DNA of 64,000 bases from Pseudonocardia autotrophica (GCF_000717175.1 NZ_JNYD01000012.1:186001-250000); one strand, 5' to 3'; counted from the stretch's first letter, positions 47,836 through 57,091 are shown. Notes: a model not told the origin generated them from the letters alone. Program-made: numbers and translations.

Positions 47836-49161
47836 TCAGCGGTGGTGCAGGCGGGCCTCGGTGGCGTGCACCAGCTCCCGCCAGCGGGCGGCCTCGGTGT
47901 CGAACGGCGGGCTGGGCGCGAGCCGGGTGGGGTTGGGCCGGATCACGAAGGACACCAGCCAGCCCAGGCTCTCGGACTCCGCCAGCGCGCGGGCCGGCTC
48001 GGGGTCGCCCGCCCACTCGGCGACGTCGAGGACCAGCTCGGCGGCCAGGTCCAGCTGGGTCGGGTCGACCTGCAGGGTGCCCTCGGCGATGTCGTCGTCG
48101 ATCCCGACCAGCACGTAGTCGTTGAGGTCGTCGACCACCACGTCGAGCTCGCCGACGGCGGCCTTGTCCAGGACGTCCTGCCAGGTCGAGGCGGCGGCGA
48201 GGTCGTTGTCGTCCTTACCGCCGTCGGCCAGCCAGCGGGCCAGCGCGCGCTCGGAGTCGAAGACGTCGACGCGTCCGCCCGAGCCGAGGAACACCGGCTT
48301 GTCGTCGAGGTAGCAGCGCAGGGTGACCCACTGGCCCGCGGACGTGGTGATCCGGATCGGGTCGATCCCGATCTCCTCCCAGAACCCGACCGGGCCCTCG
48401 GCCTCGGCCTCCGCGAGCTCGGCCTCGTCCTCGGCGACCTGCTCGGTGATTGCCTCCTCGTCGGCGCGCTCGCGGGCGGCCTCCTCGAAGGTCTCGTCGT
48501 CCGTGTCGTCCCCCTCGACGTCGTCGACGCCGATCGCGGACTCCGCGTCGGCGATCCGGGCGGCGAGGGCCTCGGCCTCCTTCTCGGCGCCGGCGAGCGC
48601 ACGGGCGTCGACCTCGGGGGTGGCGATCAGGGCGTCGAGCGCGTCGACGACCTCGTCCCAGTGGTCCTGCACGGTCTGGGCGAGCTGGGTCCACAGCCGG
48701 CGGCCCTCGCGCCCGGCGAACGGCAGCGTGCCCTGGTCGAGCAGCCCGAAGCCGGGGGCCGAGTCGAGGACGGCCGTGACCTCCTCGAGGTCGCAGACGT
48801 CGGCGAAGGAGCGGACCATCGCGGTGATCTCGGCGAGCTCGCCGATCGTCCAGGTGTCCGGCTCCTCGGCGACCAGCTCCGGGACGCCGATGACGTCGAA
48901 GCGGCGCGTCTCCTCGGGGGTCAGCTCCGCGACGGTCAGGGTGGGCACGGCCGACCAGGCCGGGTGGTCGGCGAGGTCGTGTTCGGTCTCCGTGCGGACG
49001 TACGCCGCGAGCCGCGCGACCTCCGGGAACGCGAAGACCGCGTCGTCGTCGCCGAGGAAGGCCTCCCACTCCTCGCCGTCCTCGCGCCACCGGGGCGCCC
49101 AGAGGGTGACGAGGTCGCCCTCGGTCAGGGACAGCTGGATCGGGACGATGTCGCTTGCCAC
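47836..49161 (-). CDS. Conserved acidic actinobacterial protein (often annotated primosomal protein)
   Basis: 441 aa from the GTG at 49161. It starts MASDIVPIQLSLTEGDLVTLWAPRWREDGEEW and has a central, very acidic helical linker (about residues 205-270). The C-terminal part contains VTLRCYLDDKPVFLGSGGRVDVF and ALARWLADGG. Homologues beside add are common in actinobacteria (Rv3311 in M. tuberculosis appears equivalent by position). The name primosomal protein is a database label without support in the sequence; the function is unknown. No Shine-Dalgarno is apparent. Confidence 0.8.
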   Translation of the reverse strand: MASDIVPIQLSLTEGDLVTLWAPRWREDGEEWEAFLGDDDAVFAFPEVARLAAYVRTETEHDLADHPAWSAVPTLTVAELTPEETRRFDVIGVPELVAEEPDTWTIGELAEITAMVRSFADVCDLEEVTAVLDSAPGFGLLDQGTLPFAGREGRRLWTQLAQTVQDHWDEVVDALDALIATPEVDARALAGAEKEAEALAARIADAESAIGVDDVEGDDTDDETFEEAARERADEEAITEQVAEDEAELAEAEAEGPVGFWEEIGIDPIRITTSAGQWVTLRCYLDDKPVFLGSGGRVDVFDSERALARWLADGGKDDNDLAAASTWQDVLDKAAVGELDVVVDDLNDYVLVGIDDDIAEGTLQVDPTQLDLAAELVLDVAEWAGDPEPARALAESESLGWLVSFVIRPNPTRLAPSPPFDTEAARWRELVHATEARLHHR

Positions 49162-49376
49162 GGCGGCGATGCTAGCGGCGGCACCGGAGTGCCGCCCCGT
49201 CCGTGCACCGCCCGCCGGCCGGTCCCGGGCATGCACGCGCGAGGAGGGTCCGGACGGCCGGTTCCCGAAGGGGCGCATCCGGTTCGGGGGGTGTCGCCCT
49301 CGTGCCGGGGAGCGTCGGGGGAGCGTGGTGCCGGGTCCGGCACCGATGGTTCCTCACGGGGCCGGGGAACCGGTGG

Positions 49377-49399
49377 GCCCGCCCGCGGTGCGGGCGGGC
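49377..49399 (-). terminator. Terminator after the 78-aa gene
   Basis: GCCCGCCCGC (49377-49386) and GCGGGCGGGC (49390-49399) form a perfect 10-bp stem with a GGT loop, 22 bp beyond the stop of the reverse-strand gene ending at 49421. Confidence 0.75.
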
Positions 49400-49420
49400 G
49401 GCCGGTGCCGGCCCGGAACG

Positions 49421-49657
49421 TCAGGTCGAGCTGTGCAGACGGACGACGCCCACCGTGACGTCCTCCAGACCGCCGCGGTCGAAGTCCCGACGCAGCTGGT
49501 CGGCCTTCACCGTCGCGGTCAGCCCGTCGAACGGCCCGTGCGCGTCCACCTCCCCGGTCTGCGGGTCGACGGCGAGCACCACGTACCCGTCGCACTGGGT
49601 GAGCTTCTCGGCGGCAGCCACCAGGGTCTGCTCGTCCGAAGTCGTGTTCTCCGGCAC
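49421..49657 (-). CDS. Small conserved hypothetical protein
   Basis: 78 aa, GTG start. Its Shine-Dalgarno, AAGGAGGTGATCC, is complementary to the entire 3' end of 16S rRNA, an unusually strong site. The sequence (LVAAAEKLTQCDGYVVLAVDPQTGEVDAHGPFDGL) suggests one compact alpha/beta domain with no membrane segment. I do not recognise the family. It is preceded on the same strand by a 16-codon ORF and a hairpin, which resembles an attenuator arrangement. Confidence 0.72.
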   Translation of the reverse strand: MPENTTSDEQTLVAAAEKLTQCDGYVVLAVDPQTGEVDAHGPFDGLTATVKADQLRRDFDRGGLEDVTVGVVRLHSST

Positions 49658-49658
49658 C

Positions 49659-49671
49659 GGATCACCTCCTT
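49659..49671 (-). promoter_or_regulatory. Full-length anti-16S Shine-Dalgarno
   Basis: On the reverse strand, AAGGAGGTGATCC pairs with all 13 of the last nucleotides of 16S rRNA that can take part. The GGAGG core is 7 nt from the GTG at 49657, so this site fixes the start. Confidence 0.85.
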
Positions 49672-49716
49672 GTCACCTAGTACAGCGTCGGCGACGGCTC
49701 CGGCGTGACAGTGTTC

Positions 49717-49751
49717 GTGCCATACCACCCGTTCGGGTCAGATAAATGGCA
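49717..49751 (-). promoter_or_regulatory. Two-tier hairpin between the 16-aa ORF and the 78-aa gene
   Basis: Outer stem GTGCCAT (49717-49723) with ATGGCAC (49745-49751); inner stem ACCCG (49727-49731) with CGGGT (49734-49738). On the reverse strand it begins 7 nt after the stop of the 16-codon ORF and ends 45 nt before the strong Shine-Dalgarno. It could be a terminator or attenuator. Confidence 0.55.
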
Positions 49752-49758
49752 CCTGTGG

Positions 49759-49809
49759 TCACGGCCGGTGCGGAGCCCGGTGCGATGCGCGCACGATCCA
49801 GTTGATCAC
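49759..49809 (-). CDS. Putative 16-aa leader peptide MINWIVRASHRAPHRP
   Basis: A GTG-initiated ORF of 16 codons with GGAGG 8 nt upstream and 14 of 16 codons ending in G or C. It contains one Trp and three His and lies just upstream of a hairpin and then the 78-aa gene, all on the reverse strand. A longer frame starting from an ATG at 49872 is possible but has no good Shine-Dalgarno. If real, it may act as a leader whose translation decides the fate of the hairpin. Confidence 0.45.
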   Translation of the reverse strand: MINWIVRASHRAPHRP

Positions 49810-50055
49810 TGGTGTCACCTCCGGGGGTCGGGCACGCCGCGTGATTGAGATCGGCCCCGAGAAGTCGATCATGGTGTCTCGTGTGCCCAGGGTGGCCGGG
49901 GGACCGGATCGAGGGTCGTCCGCGCGGTGCACACGAGGTACCGCGGACGGCCGCACGGGGCGCACGGACGGGGACTCAGGGTGACGAAACCGCGGTCGTC
50001 CCCACCCGGACCGGCGGGTGGTCGAGGGGAGCGGCATCCCTGCGACGATCACCGG

Positions 50056-51591
50056 GTGCACGACCCCTCCCGGCTCGACGAGGCCAACACCGGCTACGGC
50101 TGCGAGCATCCTGGCACGGGGATCGCCGCCGTCCCGGGAGGCGCGCGGTTGTCGTGGCTGCGTCCCGCGCCGCTGTGGCGGTCCCGCAACGACCGGCTCG
50201 TCCGCCTCCTCGGCGACCCCACGGACGACATGCGCCGGGAGTGGCTGCGCCGGCTCGATGCGGAGCGCGGGCCCGATCCCGCCCGGCTCGTCGACCGGTT
50301 CGCGGGGCGGGACTCGATCGCGGTCGCGCTGCTCGGCGACCCGGGCGAGGGCGACGCCTCGCAGTACTGCGTGGTCCCCGTGCTGCAGCGGGTGGCCGGG
50401 GACACCGACCTCGCGGTCGTCGTGTCGGACGTGGTCTACCCGGCCGGCGGGCTGCGCGAGTACGCGGCCAAGCTCGCCCGCCCCTACGCGGATCACCCGG
50501 GCCCGATCTACGGCCTGCCCGGCAACCACGACTGGTACGACGGCCTCACCGGATTCATGAGCTGGTTCTGCGGCACCCCGCCGGAGGAGGCGGCGCCCGC
50601 GGACCCCGGCACGGGGTGGAAGGCGTTCCTGCGCAGGCTGCTGTGGCGCCGCGGGCCGCGCGGGCGCACCTCCGACCTCGAGGCGGCGCGGGCGTGGCGG
50701 CCGGCCGAGGCGCAGCGCGCGCTCCAGCCCGGACCCTACTGCGCGATCGACGCCGGCCCGGTCCGGCTGGTCCTCATCGACACCGGGATCCGCGGGGCCC
50801 TCGACCGGGAGCAGGGGGAGTGGCTGCGGGACAGCCTCTTCGCCGCCGACCGACCGACGATCGTGCTCACGGGGAAGCCCCTGATCACCTACGCCGAACA
50901 CCACCCCTGCCCGATCGAGGACGGCGGCACGGTGGCGGAGCTGGTGCGCGACCCGCGCGCGTCCGTCGTCGCGGTGATCGGCGGCGACGACCACAACTAC
51001 CAGCGCTACCCGGTCCGGCTCGCCGACGGCCGGGAGATCCTGCACCTCGTCGCGGGTGGCAGCGGGGCCTACCTCTCCGCCACGCACCCGATCCCGAACG
51101 TCGACGTGCTGGCGCCGGAGTGCACGGAGGAGGACTTCCGCTGCTACCCGCTGCGCGGGGACTCGCTCGCGCACTTCAGCCGCCGCTACGACGCGCTGCG
51201 CCGGTTCGGGACCGGCACCGCCGTCGTCTCGCCGGCCGACGCGACCACGATCATGGCCGAGCGGATCGGGATCGCGCCGCCGCGTACGGGCACCCCGCCG
51301 GCGGAGATCTCGCCGCGGGCGCGGCGGGCCGCGGAGCGGGTGCTGGGCGGGCCGAAGGGGCGCTCGGAGAACTGGACCTCCGTGCTCTACGACACCGACC
51401 GGCCGCCGATGCTCAAGAGCTTCCTGCGGCTCGACGCGACCGCCGCGGAGATCCGGATCGACTGCTGGGCGGCCACCGGCTGCCTGGAACACGAGCGCGA
51501 CCCGGTGCTCGAGGACCGGATCGTGGCGCGGCCCGGGGCCGACGGCCGGTGGACGTGGGCGAGCGCCACACCGGGGCGGGCGCACCCCTGA
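50056..51591 (+). CDS. Metallophosphoesterase family protein
   Basis: 511 aa from the GTG at 50056 (a GTG at 49981 would add 25 residues). Calcineurin-like phosphoesterase core: LLGDPGEGDASQY in place of the GD-x-G-x-x motif, YGLPGNHDWYDGL (about residue 155, GNHD), VLTGKPLITY and VIGGDDHNYQRYPV (last metal His). Long inserts and a C-terminal region without known domain are present, and there is no signal peptide. The substrate is unknown. The stop lies in the first unit of a 14-bp tandem repeat. Confidence 0.8.
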   Translation: MHDPSRLDEANTGYGCEHPGTGIAAVPGGARLSWLRPAPLWRSRNDRLVRLLGDPTDDMRREWLRRLDAERGPDPARLVDRFAGRDSIAVALLGDPGEGDASQYCVVPVLQRVAGDTDLAVVVSDVVYPAGGLREYAAKLARPYADHPGPIYGLPGNHDWYDGLTGFMSWFCGTPPEEAAPADPGTGWKAFLRRLLWRRGPRGRTSDLEAARAWRPAEAQRALQPGPYCAIDAGPVRLVLIDTGIRGALDREQGEWLRDSLFAADRPTIVLTGKPLITYAEHHPCPIEDGGTVAELVRDPRASVVAVIGGDDHNYQRYPVRLADGREILHLVAGGSGAYLSATHPIPNVDVLAPECTEEDFRCYPLRGDSLAHFSRRYDALRRFGTGTAVVSPADATTIMAERIGIAPPRTGTPPAEISPRARRAAERVLGGPKGRSENWTSVLYDTDRPPMLKSFLRLDATAAEIRIDCWAATGCLEHERDPVLEDRIVARPGADGRWTWASATPGRAHP

Positions 51592-51685
51592 GGAATCGGT
51601 CCTGAGGAATCGGCCCGGCGGAATCGGCCCTGAGGAATCGGCCCGGAGGAATCGGCCCTGAGGAATCGGCCCTGAGGAATCGGTA
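51588..51685 (+). repeat. 14-bp tandem repeat array
   Basis: Seven exact-length 14-bp units, consensus CTGAGGAATCGGCC, fill 98 bp between the metallophosphoesterase stop and upp. Variation is limited to CTGAGG/CGGCGG/CGGAGG at the start and CC/TC/TA at the end of units. Confidence 0.95.
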
Positions 51686-51708
51686 CAGCTCCCGCTACTG
51701 TCCGGCCC

Positions 51709-52332
51709 ATGGACGTGCGGGTCGTCGACCATCCTCTGGCCAGGGCTCGGCTCACCACGATGCGCGACGCGCGCACGGACAACGCGGCCTTCCGCGCCGC
51801 GCTGCGCGATCTCACGCTGCTGCTGATCGTCGAGGCGACCCGCGGCTTCGAGGTGGCGGACTTCCCGCTGCACACCCCGGTCGCCCGCACGACCGGTCAC
51901 CGGCTCGCGAACCCGCCGGTGCTGGTGCCGGTGCTCCGTGCCGGGCTGGGCATGGTCGACGCCGCGCAGAACCTGATCCCCGAGGCGCAGATGGGGTTCG
52001 TGGGCGTGGCGCGGGACGAGGTGACCCACCTCCCCACCCCGTACATGGAGTCGTTGCCGGCCTCGCTCGTCGGGCGCCCGGTGTTCGTGCTCGACCCCAT
52101 GCTCGCGACCGGCGGCTCGATGGTGCACACGGTCGAGCTGCTGACGGCCCGGGGCGCCGACGACGTCACCGCCGTCTGCGTGCTCGCCGCGCCCGAGGGC
52201 GTCCGGGCGCTCGAGGCCAGCGGGCTCCCGGTGCAGCTGGTCACGGCCGCGATCGACGAGCGGCTCAACGACTCCGCCTTCATCGTCCCCGGCCTCGGCG
52301 ACGCGGGCGACCGGCAGTTCGGCGCGGTCTGA
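51709..52332 (+). CDS. upp: Uracil phosphoribosyltransferase
   Basis: 207 aa. PRPP-binding loop in [20 protein letters not shown] (about residues 125-140) and the uracil-binding C-terminal [15 protein letters not shown] are both typical of bacterial Upp. It makes UMP from uracil and PRPP. The initial [20 protein letters not shown] matches the family start. It is convergent with the FAD oxidoreductase, with only 7 bp between stops. Confidence 0.96.
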   Translation: MDVRVVDHPLARARLTTMRDARTDNAAFRAALRDLTLLLIVEATRGFEVADFPLHTPVARTTGHRLANPPVLVPVLRAGLGMVDAAQNLIPEAQMGFVGVARDEVTHLPTPYMESLPASLVGRPVFVLDPMLATGGSMVHTVELLTARGADDVTAVCVLAAPEGVRALEASGLPVQLVTAAIDERLNDSAFIVPGLGDAGDRQFGAV

Positions 52333-52339
52333 GCGGGCG

Positions 52340-53665
52340 TCAGGGCACCACGTTCTGGTTGGCGCGGAACACGTTGTTGGGGTCGAGGCGCCGCTTGAGC
52401 TCGACGAGCCGCGCGTAGTTCGTGCCGTAGGCGGCGTGGACCCGGTCCCGACCCTCCGCCCCGAGATTGTTGACGTACACCCCGGCCTCGAGGTGCGGGC
52501 GCATCGCCGCGGACGCGGCCCGGGCCCAGGCGACGTGCCGGGGCGAGTCGGCCGGATCGGGCCACTGGGCGAGCACGAGGAAGTCGTACTGCGGCGCCCG
52601 GTGCGGGAAGGCGGTCGCTCCCGGCGCGACCCGGGCCGCGGCCCCGCGCAGGCCCTGCAGGCCGATGCCGCTGTCGCCGGGTGGCATGGCCTCCGTGACC
52701 TCGAGCAGGGTGCGGATCGCGGGGTCGGTGAGGTGCCGGAGACAGGCCGAGCGCCAGTAGTGCAGGCGGCCCGGCGGGTAGCCGGCGTCGGGCACCCGCT
52801 GCCAGTCGGCGAAGGGCTGCTCCGCGACGGCGTCGAGGTCCGGGTGCAGTCGCCGGAGCGGGCGCAGGACGGGCCCGGCCGCCCCCGGCGGTCCGCACCA
52901 GCACAACGCGATCGTCAGCGCCGGCCGGCCGGACGGGCCCCACGCGAGGGACACCGCCGTCGCGAGCTCGTCGGGTGCAGTGGCGACGAGGTCGTCGTGC
53001 GCACGCAGGACCTCGCCCGCGGCCTCCCACGGGAACCCGAGGGCCCCGGCGAGCACGGTGTCGACCGGGTGCAGCCGGTAGGTGAAGGTCGTGACGACGC
53101 CGAAGTTGCCGCCCCCGCCCCGCAGGCCCCACAGGAGGTCGTCGTCGACGCCGTCGAGCAGGGTGCCGTCCGCGGTGACCAGCTGGGCATCGATCAGGTT
53201 GTCGCAGCTCAGGCCGTATCTCGGGGCCAGCCAGCCGAGGCCGCCGCCGAGGGTGAGTCCGGCGATCCCGGTCCCGGACATCACGCCGAGCGGAGTGGCG
53301 AGGCCGAACGCGCGGGTGGCGCCGTCGAGGTCGCCGAGCAGCGCCCCGCCTCCGGCACGGGCCGTCCGTGCGTCGGGGTCGACCTCGACGGTGCGCATCG
53401 GGGACAGGTCCAGCATCAGCCCGCCCTCGCACACCGCGGTACCGGCGACGTTGTGCCCGCCGCCACGCACGGAGAGCGCGAGGCCGTGCTCGCGCGCGTA
53501 CCGGATCCCTCGGGCGACGTCGCCGGGCTCCCGACAGCCGACGATCACCGCCGGTCGCCGGTCGATCATGCCGTTGAACACCGCGCGGGCCCGGTCGTAG
53601 CCGGCGTCCCCCCGCCGCAGCACCGTGCCGGTCAGCTCGCCCGTCAGCCTGCTCGTGCTGGTCAT
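52340..53665 (-). CDS. FAD-linked oxidoreductase (BBE-like family)
   Basis: 441 aa from the ATG at 53665 behind GGGGAGG. A PCMH-type FAD-binding domain (VRGGGHNVAGTAVCEGGLMLDLS, where the His is the usual covalent FAD site; GLTLGGGLGWLAPRYGLSCDN) is followed by a substrate domain and a C-terminal BBE segment (YARLVELKRRLDPNNVFRANQN). No signal peptide is seen. Such enzymes oxidise sugars, alkaloids or polyketides in specialised metabolism. It is 54 bp downstream of the AfsR-type regulator gene on the same strand, so a small regulated operon is likely. Confidence 0.88.
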   Translation of the reverse strand: MTSTSRLTGELTGTVLRRGDAGYDRARAVFNGMIDRRPAVIVGCREPGDVARGIRYAREHGLALSVRGGGHNVAGTAVCEGGLMLDLSPMRTVEVDPDARTARAGGGALLGDLDGATRAFGLATPLGVMSGTGIAGLTLGGGLGWLAPRYGLSCDNLIDAQLVTADGTLLDGVDDDLLWGLRGGGGNFGVVTTFTYRLHPVDTVLAGALGFPWEAAGEVLRAHDDLVATAPDELATAVSLAWGPSGRPALTIALCWCGPPGAAGPVLRPLRRLHPDLDAVAEQPFADWQRVPDAGYPPGRLHYWRSACLRHLTDPAIRTLLEVTEAMPPGDSGIGLQGLRGAAARVAPGATAFPHRAPQYDFLVLAQWPDPADSPRHVAWARAASAAMRPHLEAGVYVNNLGAEGRDRVHAAYGTNYARLVELKRRLDPNNVFRANQNVVP

Positions 53666-53719
53666 CGTGCCTCCCCGTCCGTGGTGGCCCGAGAGTGCCG
53701 GCACCGGCTAATCGGCGGC

Positions 53720-56425
53720 TCATCCCGACGCCGTGATCGCGGCCCGCAGCGCCGCGGCCTCGGCGAGCAGGTGCGCACCGCGCCCGGGGTCCAACCCGGC
53801 CAGGCCCTCGAGCGCCGCCGCCCGGCCGGCCCGGTGGCCGATGCGACGGAAGAGGGCCAGCGCCTCGCCGAAGGCCTCCGCGGCCCGTCCGGGGTCGGCC
53901 GCGACCCGTCCCGCCAGGAGCGCCGCCGACGCCTCGCCCTCCCGGTAGCCGACCCTGCGGTACTCCGCGAGCGCCGCCTCGACGAGCCGGGACGCCTCCG
54001 CCGCGGAGCCCCAGCGGTGCTCGACCGATGCCAGGACGTCGAGCGCGAGGCCACGGGCGAGGGGCTCACCGAGACCGTCGGCGCGGGCCAGCGCACGCAG
54101 GGCGAGCGCGCGGGCGTCGTCCTCCGCACCGCGGTCCCGGTGCAGGCGGGCCAACTGTGCCTCCTCCAGCGCCGCCCGCCAGACGTCGCCGCCGCGCAGC
54201 GAGGCCGCAACGGCCTCCTCGTAGCGGGCGCGTGCCTCGTCGCTCCGGCCGTGCGCCCAGGCGACGGTGGCGGCCATCCCGAGCGCGTCGCCCTCCCAGC
54301 CGGGCTCCCCGCAGGTGCGGGCCAGGTCCCGCTGCTCCTCGAGCAGACGCGTCGCCGGACCGAACTCGGCGCGTCCGACGTGGAAGAGCACGGCGGCGGA
54401 GAGGAGCGGGAGGCGCTGCGGCGGTCCGGTCACGGCGGCGAGGCCGGCGTAGGCCCTGCGGAGCCCCTCCTCCCGGGTCCCCCGCAGATCCCAGTAGTGC
54501 CAGAGGCATCCGACGAGCCGCGCCCCCGTCGCCGGGTCCGCCTCGAACGCCCAGTCCAGCGCCGCACGCCAGTTCTCCCGCTCCCGGTGCAGGCGGTCCA
54601 GCCAGAGGGGGGCGTCGGGCCCGAAGAGGTGGGCCGACGCCTCCTCGGCCAGCTCGAGGAAGTACCCGGCGTGCCGGCGGCGCAGCGCATCCGGCTCCTC
54701 CGCCGAGCCGGCCAGCCGCTGCGCCGCGAACGCGCGGGTCGTCGCCAGCAGCCGGTACCGCCCGCCGTCGACCTGGACGGTGCTGGCCGAGACGAGCCGG
54801 TCGAGCAACTCGGCGACCTCGCCGGCCCCGGGCGCTCCCGCGCCGGTGACGACCTCGGCCGCGCGCAGGTCGAAGCCACCGGGAAAGACGGACAGCCGGG
54901 CCAGCAGCCGCCGCGCCGGGGGCGCGAGCAGGTCGTGGCTCCAGGACAGGGTCGCGGCGAGGCTGCGGTGCCGCGGGTCGGTGCTGCGGGCCGTGAGCAG
55001 ACGGGCCGACGCCAGCCGGGCGGCGAGATCGGGCAGGGCCAGCGACGTCGTCCGGGCCGCGGCGAGCTCGAGCGCCAGGGGCAGGCCGTCCAGCCGGCGG
55101 CAGACGTCGAGCACCAGCGCCACGTCGGCGGGCGCCACCGCGCCGGGCCGGGCGCGGGCGGTGAACAGCCGCACGGCTTCGCAGCCCGCCGCGGTCCGCG
55201 AGTCCGCGCCCGGGTCGGCCAGGCCGAGGGGCGGCAGGACGTACACCCGTTCACCCGGGACGCGCAGGGCCTCGCGGCTGGTCACCAGGAGGCGGGCCCC
55301 GGTCCGCTCGACCACGTCGACGCATCCGTCGAGCACGTGCTCGCAGTTGTCGAGCAGCACGAGGTCGTCCCGCCCGTCGAGCGCGTCGCGGAGCGCGGTG
55401 AGCGATGTCGAGCCCGGACCGCCCCGCACCCCGAGGGCGTCGGCCACGCGTTCGGGCACCTCGGCCGGATCGGCGACGGGGACGAGATCGACGAGATGGA
55501 CCGGCACGCCCAGGCCACGGGCGACCTCCGCGGCCAGGCGCGTCTTGCCGACCCCGCCCGGCCCGGTCAGCGTGACCACCCGGTGCGCCGCGAGCAGCAC
55601 GGCCAGCTCGCGCCGCTCGCGGTCCCGGCCCACGAAGCTGCTCACCGCCGACGACAGCGTGCCCCACACCGGAGGGCGAAGATCGAGTTCCGGGCTGTGC
55701 CGCAGGACCGCCGTCTCGAGCCGAGCGATCTCGCGCCCGGGCTCCAGGCCGAGCTCCTCCGCCAGCACGGCGCGGAGCCGGCGGGCCGCGGCCAGCGCGT
55801 CCGCCTGCCGGCCGCTGCGGTACAGGGCGAGCATCAGCAGCGCGGTCGACCGTTCCCGGAGCGGGTCCTCGGCGACCCGCTCCTCCAGCGCGGAGAGGAT
55901 CTCGCGGTGCCGGCCCTGCGCGAGCTCGGCCTCGTCCCGCAGGTCGGCGCAGTCGGTGCGGAGCCGGTCGAGGCGGGCCGCGGCGTCGCGGGCGAACGGG
56001 CGCTCGACGTCGTGCAGCGCCGGCCCCCGCCAGAGGCCGAGCGCCGAGGTCAGCGTGGCCGCGGCGCGCGCCGGCGGGGCGCGACGTCCCTCCGCGAGCA
56101 GCCGCTCGAAGAGGTCGGCGTCGATGCGGCCGGGTCCGCGGACGTATCCGTCCCCGCGGCTGAGGACCGCTCCGCGTCCGAGGCCCGCCCGCAGACCCGA
56201 GACGGCCGAGTGCACCATCGTCGCGGCGGTCGGCGGCGGGACGCCGTCCCAGATCCGGTCGGCGAGCTCGGCGACGGTCAGGGGCAGGCCGTCGGCGAGC
56301 ACCAGGGCCGCGAGCACGGCCCGGCGGCGTGGCGAGCCCAGCGGCTGCGACACGCCGGCGCCGTCGAGGACGCAGACAGGCCCGAGGATGCCGAACTCGA
56401 GCGTGCCGTCGCCCGTGCCCTCCAT
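53720..56425 (-). CDS. AfsR/SARP-type transcriptional regulator with NB-ARC domain
   Basis: 901 aa from the ATG at 56425 (an in-frame GTG at 56434 is the alternative). An OmpR-like winged helix (about 1-90: LGSPRRRAVLAALVLADG, TVAELADRIWDG) is followed by the bacterial transcriptional activation domain (about 95-245), an NB-ARC/AAA ATPase with Walker A GPGGVGKTR (about residue 290) and DDLVLLDNCEHVL, and a C-terminal helical TPR-like region. It probably activates the FAD oxidoreductase gene downstream. Confidence 0.9.
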   Translation of the reverse strand: MEGTGDGTLEFGILGPVCVLDGAGVSQPLGSPRRRAVLAALVLADGLPLTVAELADRIWDGVPPPTAATMVHSAVSGLRAGLGRGAVLSRGDGYVRGPGRIDADLFERLLAEGRRAPPARAAATLTSALGLWRGPALHDVERPFARDAAARLDRLRTDCADLRDEAELAQGRHREILSALEERVAEDPLRERSTALLMLALYRSGRQADALAAARRLRAVLAEELGLEPGREIARLETAVLRHSPELDLRPPVWGTLSSAVSSFVGRDRERRELAVLLAAHRVVTLTGPGGVGKTRLAAEVARGLGVPVHLVDLVPVADPAEVPERVADALGVRGGPGSTSLTALRDALDGRDDLVLLDNCEHVLDGCVDVVERTGARLLVTSREALRVPGERVYVLPPLGLADPGADSRTAAGCEAVRLFTARARPGAVAPADVALVLDVCRRLDGLPLALELAAARTTSLALPDLAARLASARLLTARSTDPRHRSLAATLSWSHDLLAPPARRLLARLSVFPGGFDLRAAEVVTGAGAPGAGEVAELLDRLVSASTVQVDGGRYRLLATTRAFAAQRLAGSAEEPDALRRRHAGYFLELAEEASAHLFGPDAPLWLDRLHRERENWRAALDWAFEADPATGARLVGCLWHYWDLRGTREEGLRRAYAGLAAVTGPPQRLPLLSAAVLFHVGRAEFGPATRLLEEQRDLARTCGEPGWEGDALGMAATVAWAHGRSDEARARYEEAVAASLRGGDVWRAALEEAQLARLHRDRGAEDDARALALRALARADGLGEPLARGLALDVLASVEHRWGSAAEASRLVEAALAEYRRVGYREGEASAALLAGRVAADPGRAAEAFGEALALFRRIGHRAGRAAALEGLAGLDPGRGAHLLAEAAALRAAITASG

Positions 56426-56506
56426 GCCGCTCACCCCACCCGCGGAGCCGTGCGGGAAGGGTCCCGTCCGGACGGGGGCGGAGCAAGGTCGACCTGCTGC
56501 CGCCTC

Positions 56507-57091
56507 CTACGCCCGCCAGCCGTCGACCACCGCGCGCAGGACGACCGGGAAGCCCTTCGCCGGGTCGTCGACCGCGTCCGGGGTGTGCGCGTGCAGCTGG
56601 AGCGACACCAGCCCGTGCAGCGCCGACCAGAGCCCGAGCGCGACGGTCGGCGGGTGCGCGTCGTGCCGCAGCACCTTCGCGTCGACCGCCCGCTCCACCG
56701 CCTCGACGAGCGGGGTGAAGGCGGCCTCCTGCAGCTCGCGGGACTCGGCGTCGAGCTGGTCGCGGTCGAACATCGCGTCGTAGAGGTGCGGGTCGTGCAG
56801 GGCGTCGGCGCGGTAGGCCTCGCCGAGCGCGACCAGCTGCTCGGCCGGGTCGGCGGTGGGCGGGACCGCCGTGAGCGTCCGGCGCAGCCGCCGGAACGCG
56901 TCATCGACGAGGGACTTCACCAGGCCGGGCTTGCCGCCGAAGAGCGCGTAGACCGCCGTGGTCGACGTCCCGACGTCCGCGGCCAGCGTGCGCAGCGACA
57001 GCCCGGTCACGCCGTGTGCGCTCAGCAGCTCCGCCGCACGGGCGCGCAGCCTGTCGCGCAAGACCTCGTCGTGGACCTTGGGCCGGGGCAC
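56507..57091 (-). CDS. TetR family transcriptional regulator
   Basis: 194 aa. The N-terminal helix-turn-helix reads LRTLAADVGTSTTAVYALFGGKPGLVKSLV (residues ~30-60), followed by a TetR_C-like ligand domain (WSALHGLVSLQLHAH). The family is usually a repressor of adjacent genes. It lies upstream of the AfsR-type gene and divergent from the SGNH hydrolase gene, either of which could be its target. Confidence 0.92.
   Translation of the reverse strand: MPRPKVHDEVLRDRLRARAAELLSAHGVTGLSLRTLAADVGTSTTAVYALFGGKPGLVKSLVDDAFRRLRRTLTAVPPTADPAEQLVALGEAYRADALHDPHLYDAMFDRDQLDAESRELQEAAFTPLVEAVERAVDAKVLRHDAHPPTVALGLWSALHGLVSLQLHAHTPDAVDDPAKGFPVVLRAVVDGWRA

Noticed and set aside
49731..49751. tRNA-like GTTCGGGTC segment
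   Set aside because: No acceptor, D- or anticodon-stem partners can be drawn; the symmetry is explained by the two-tier hairpin.
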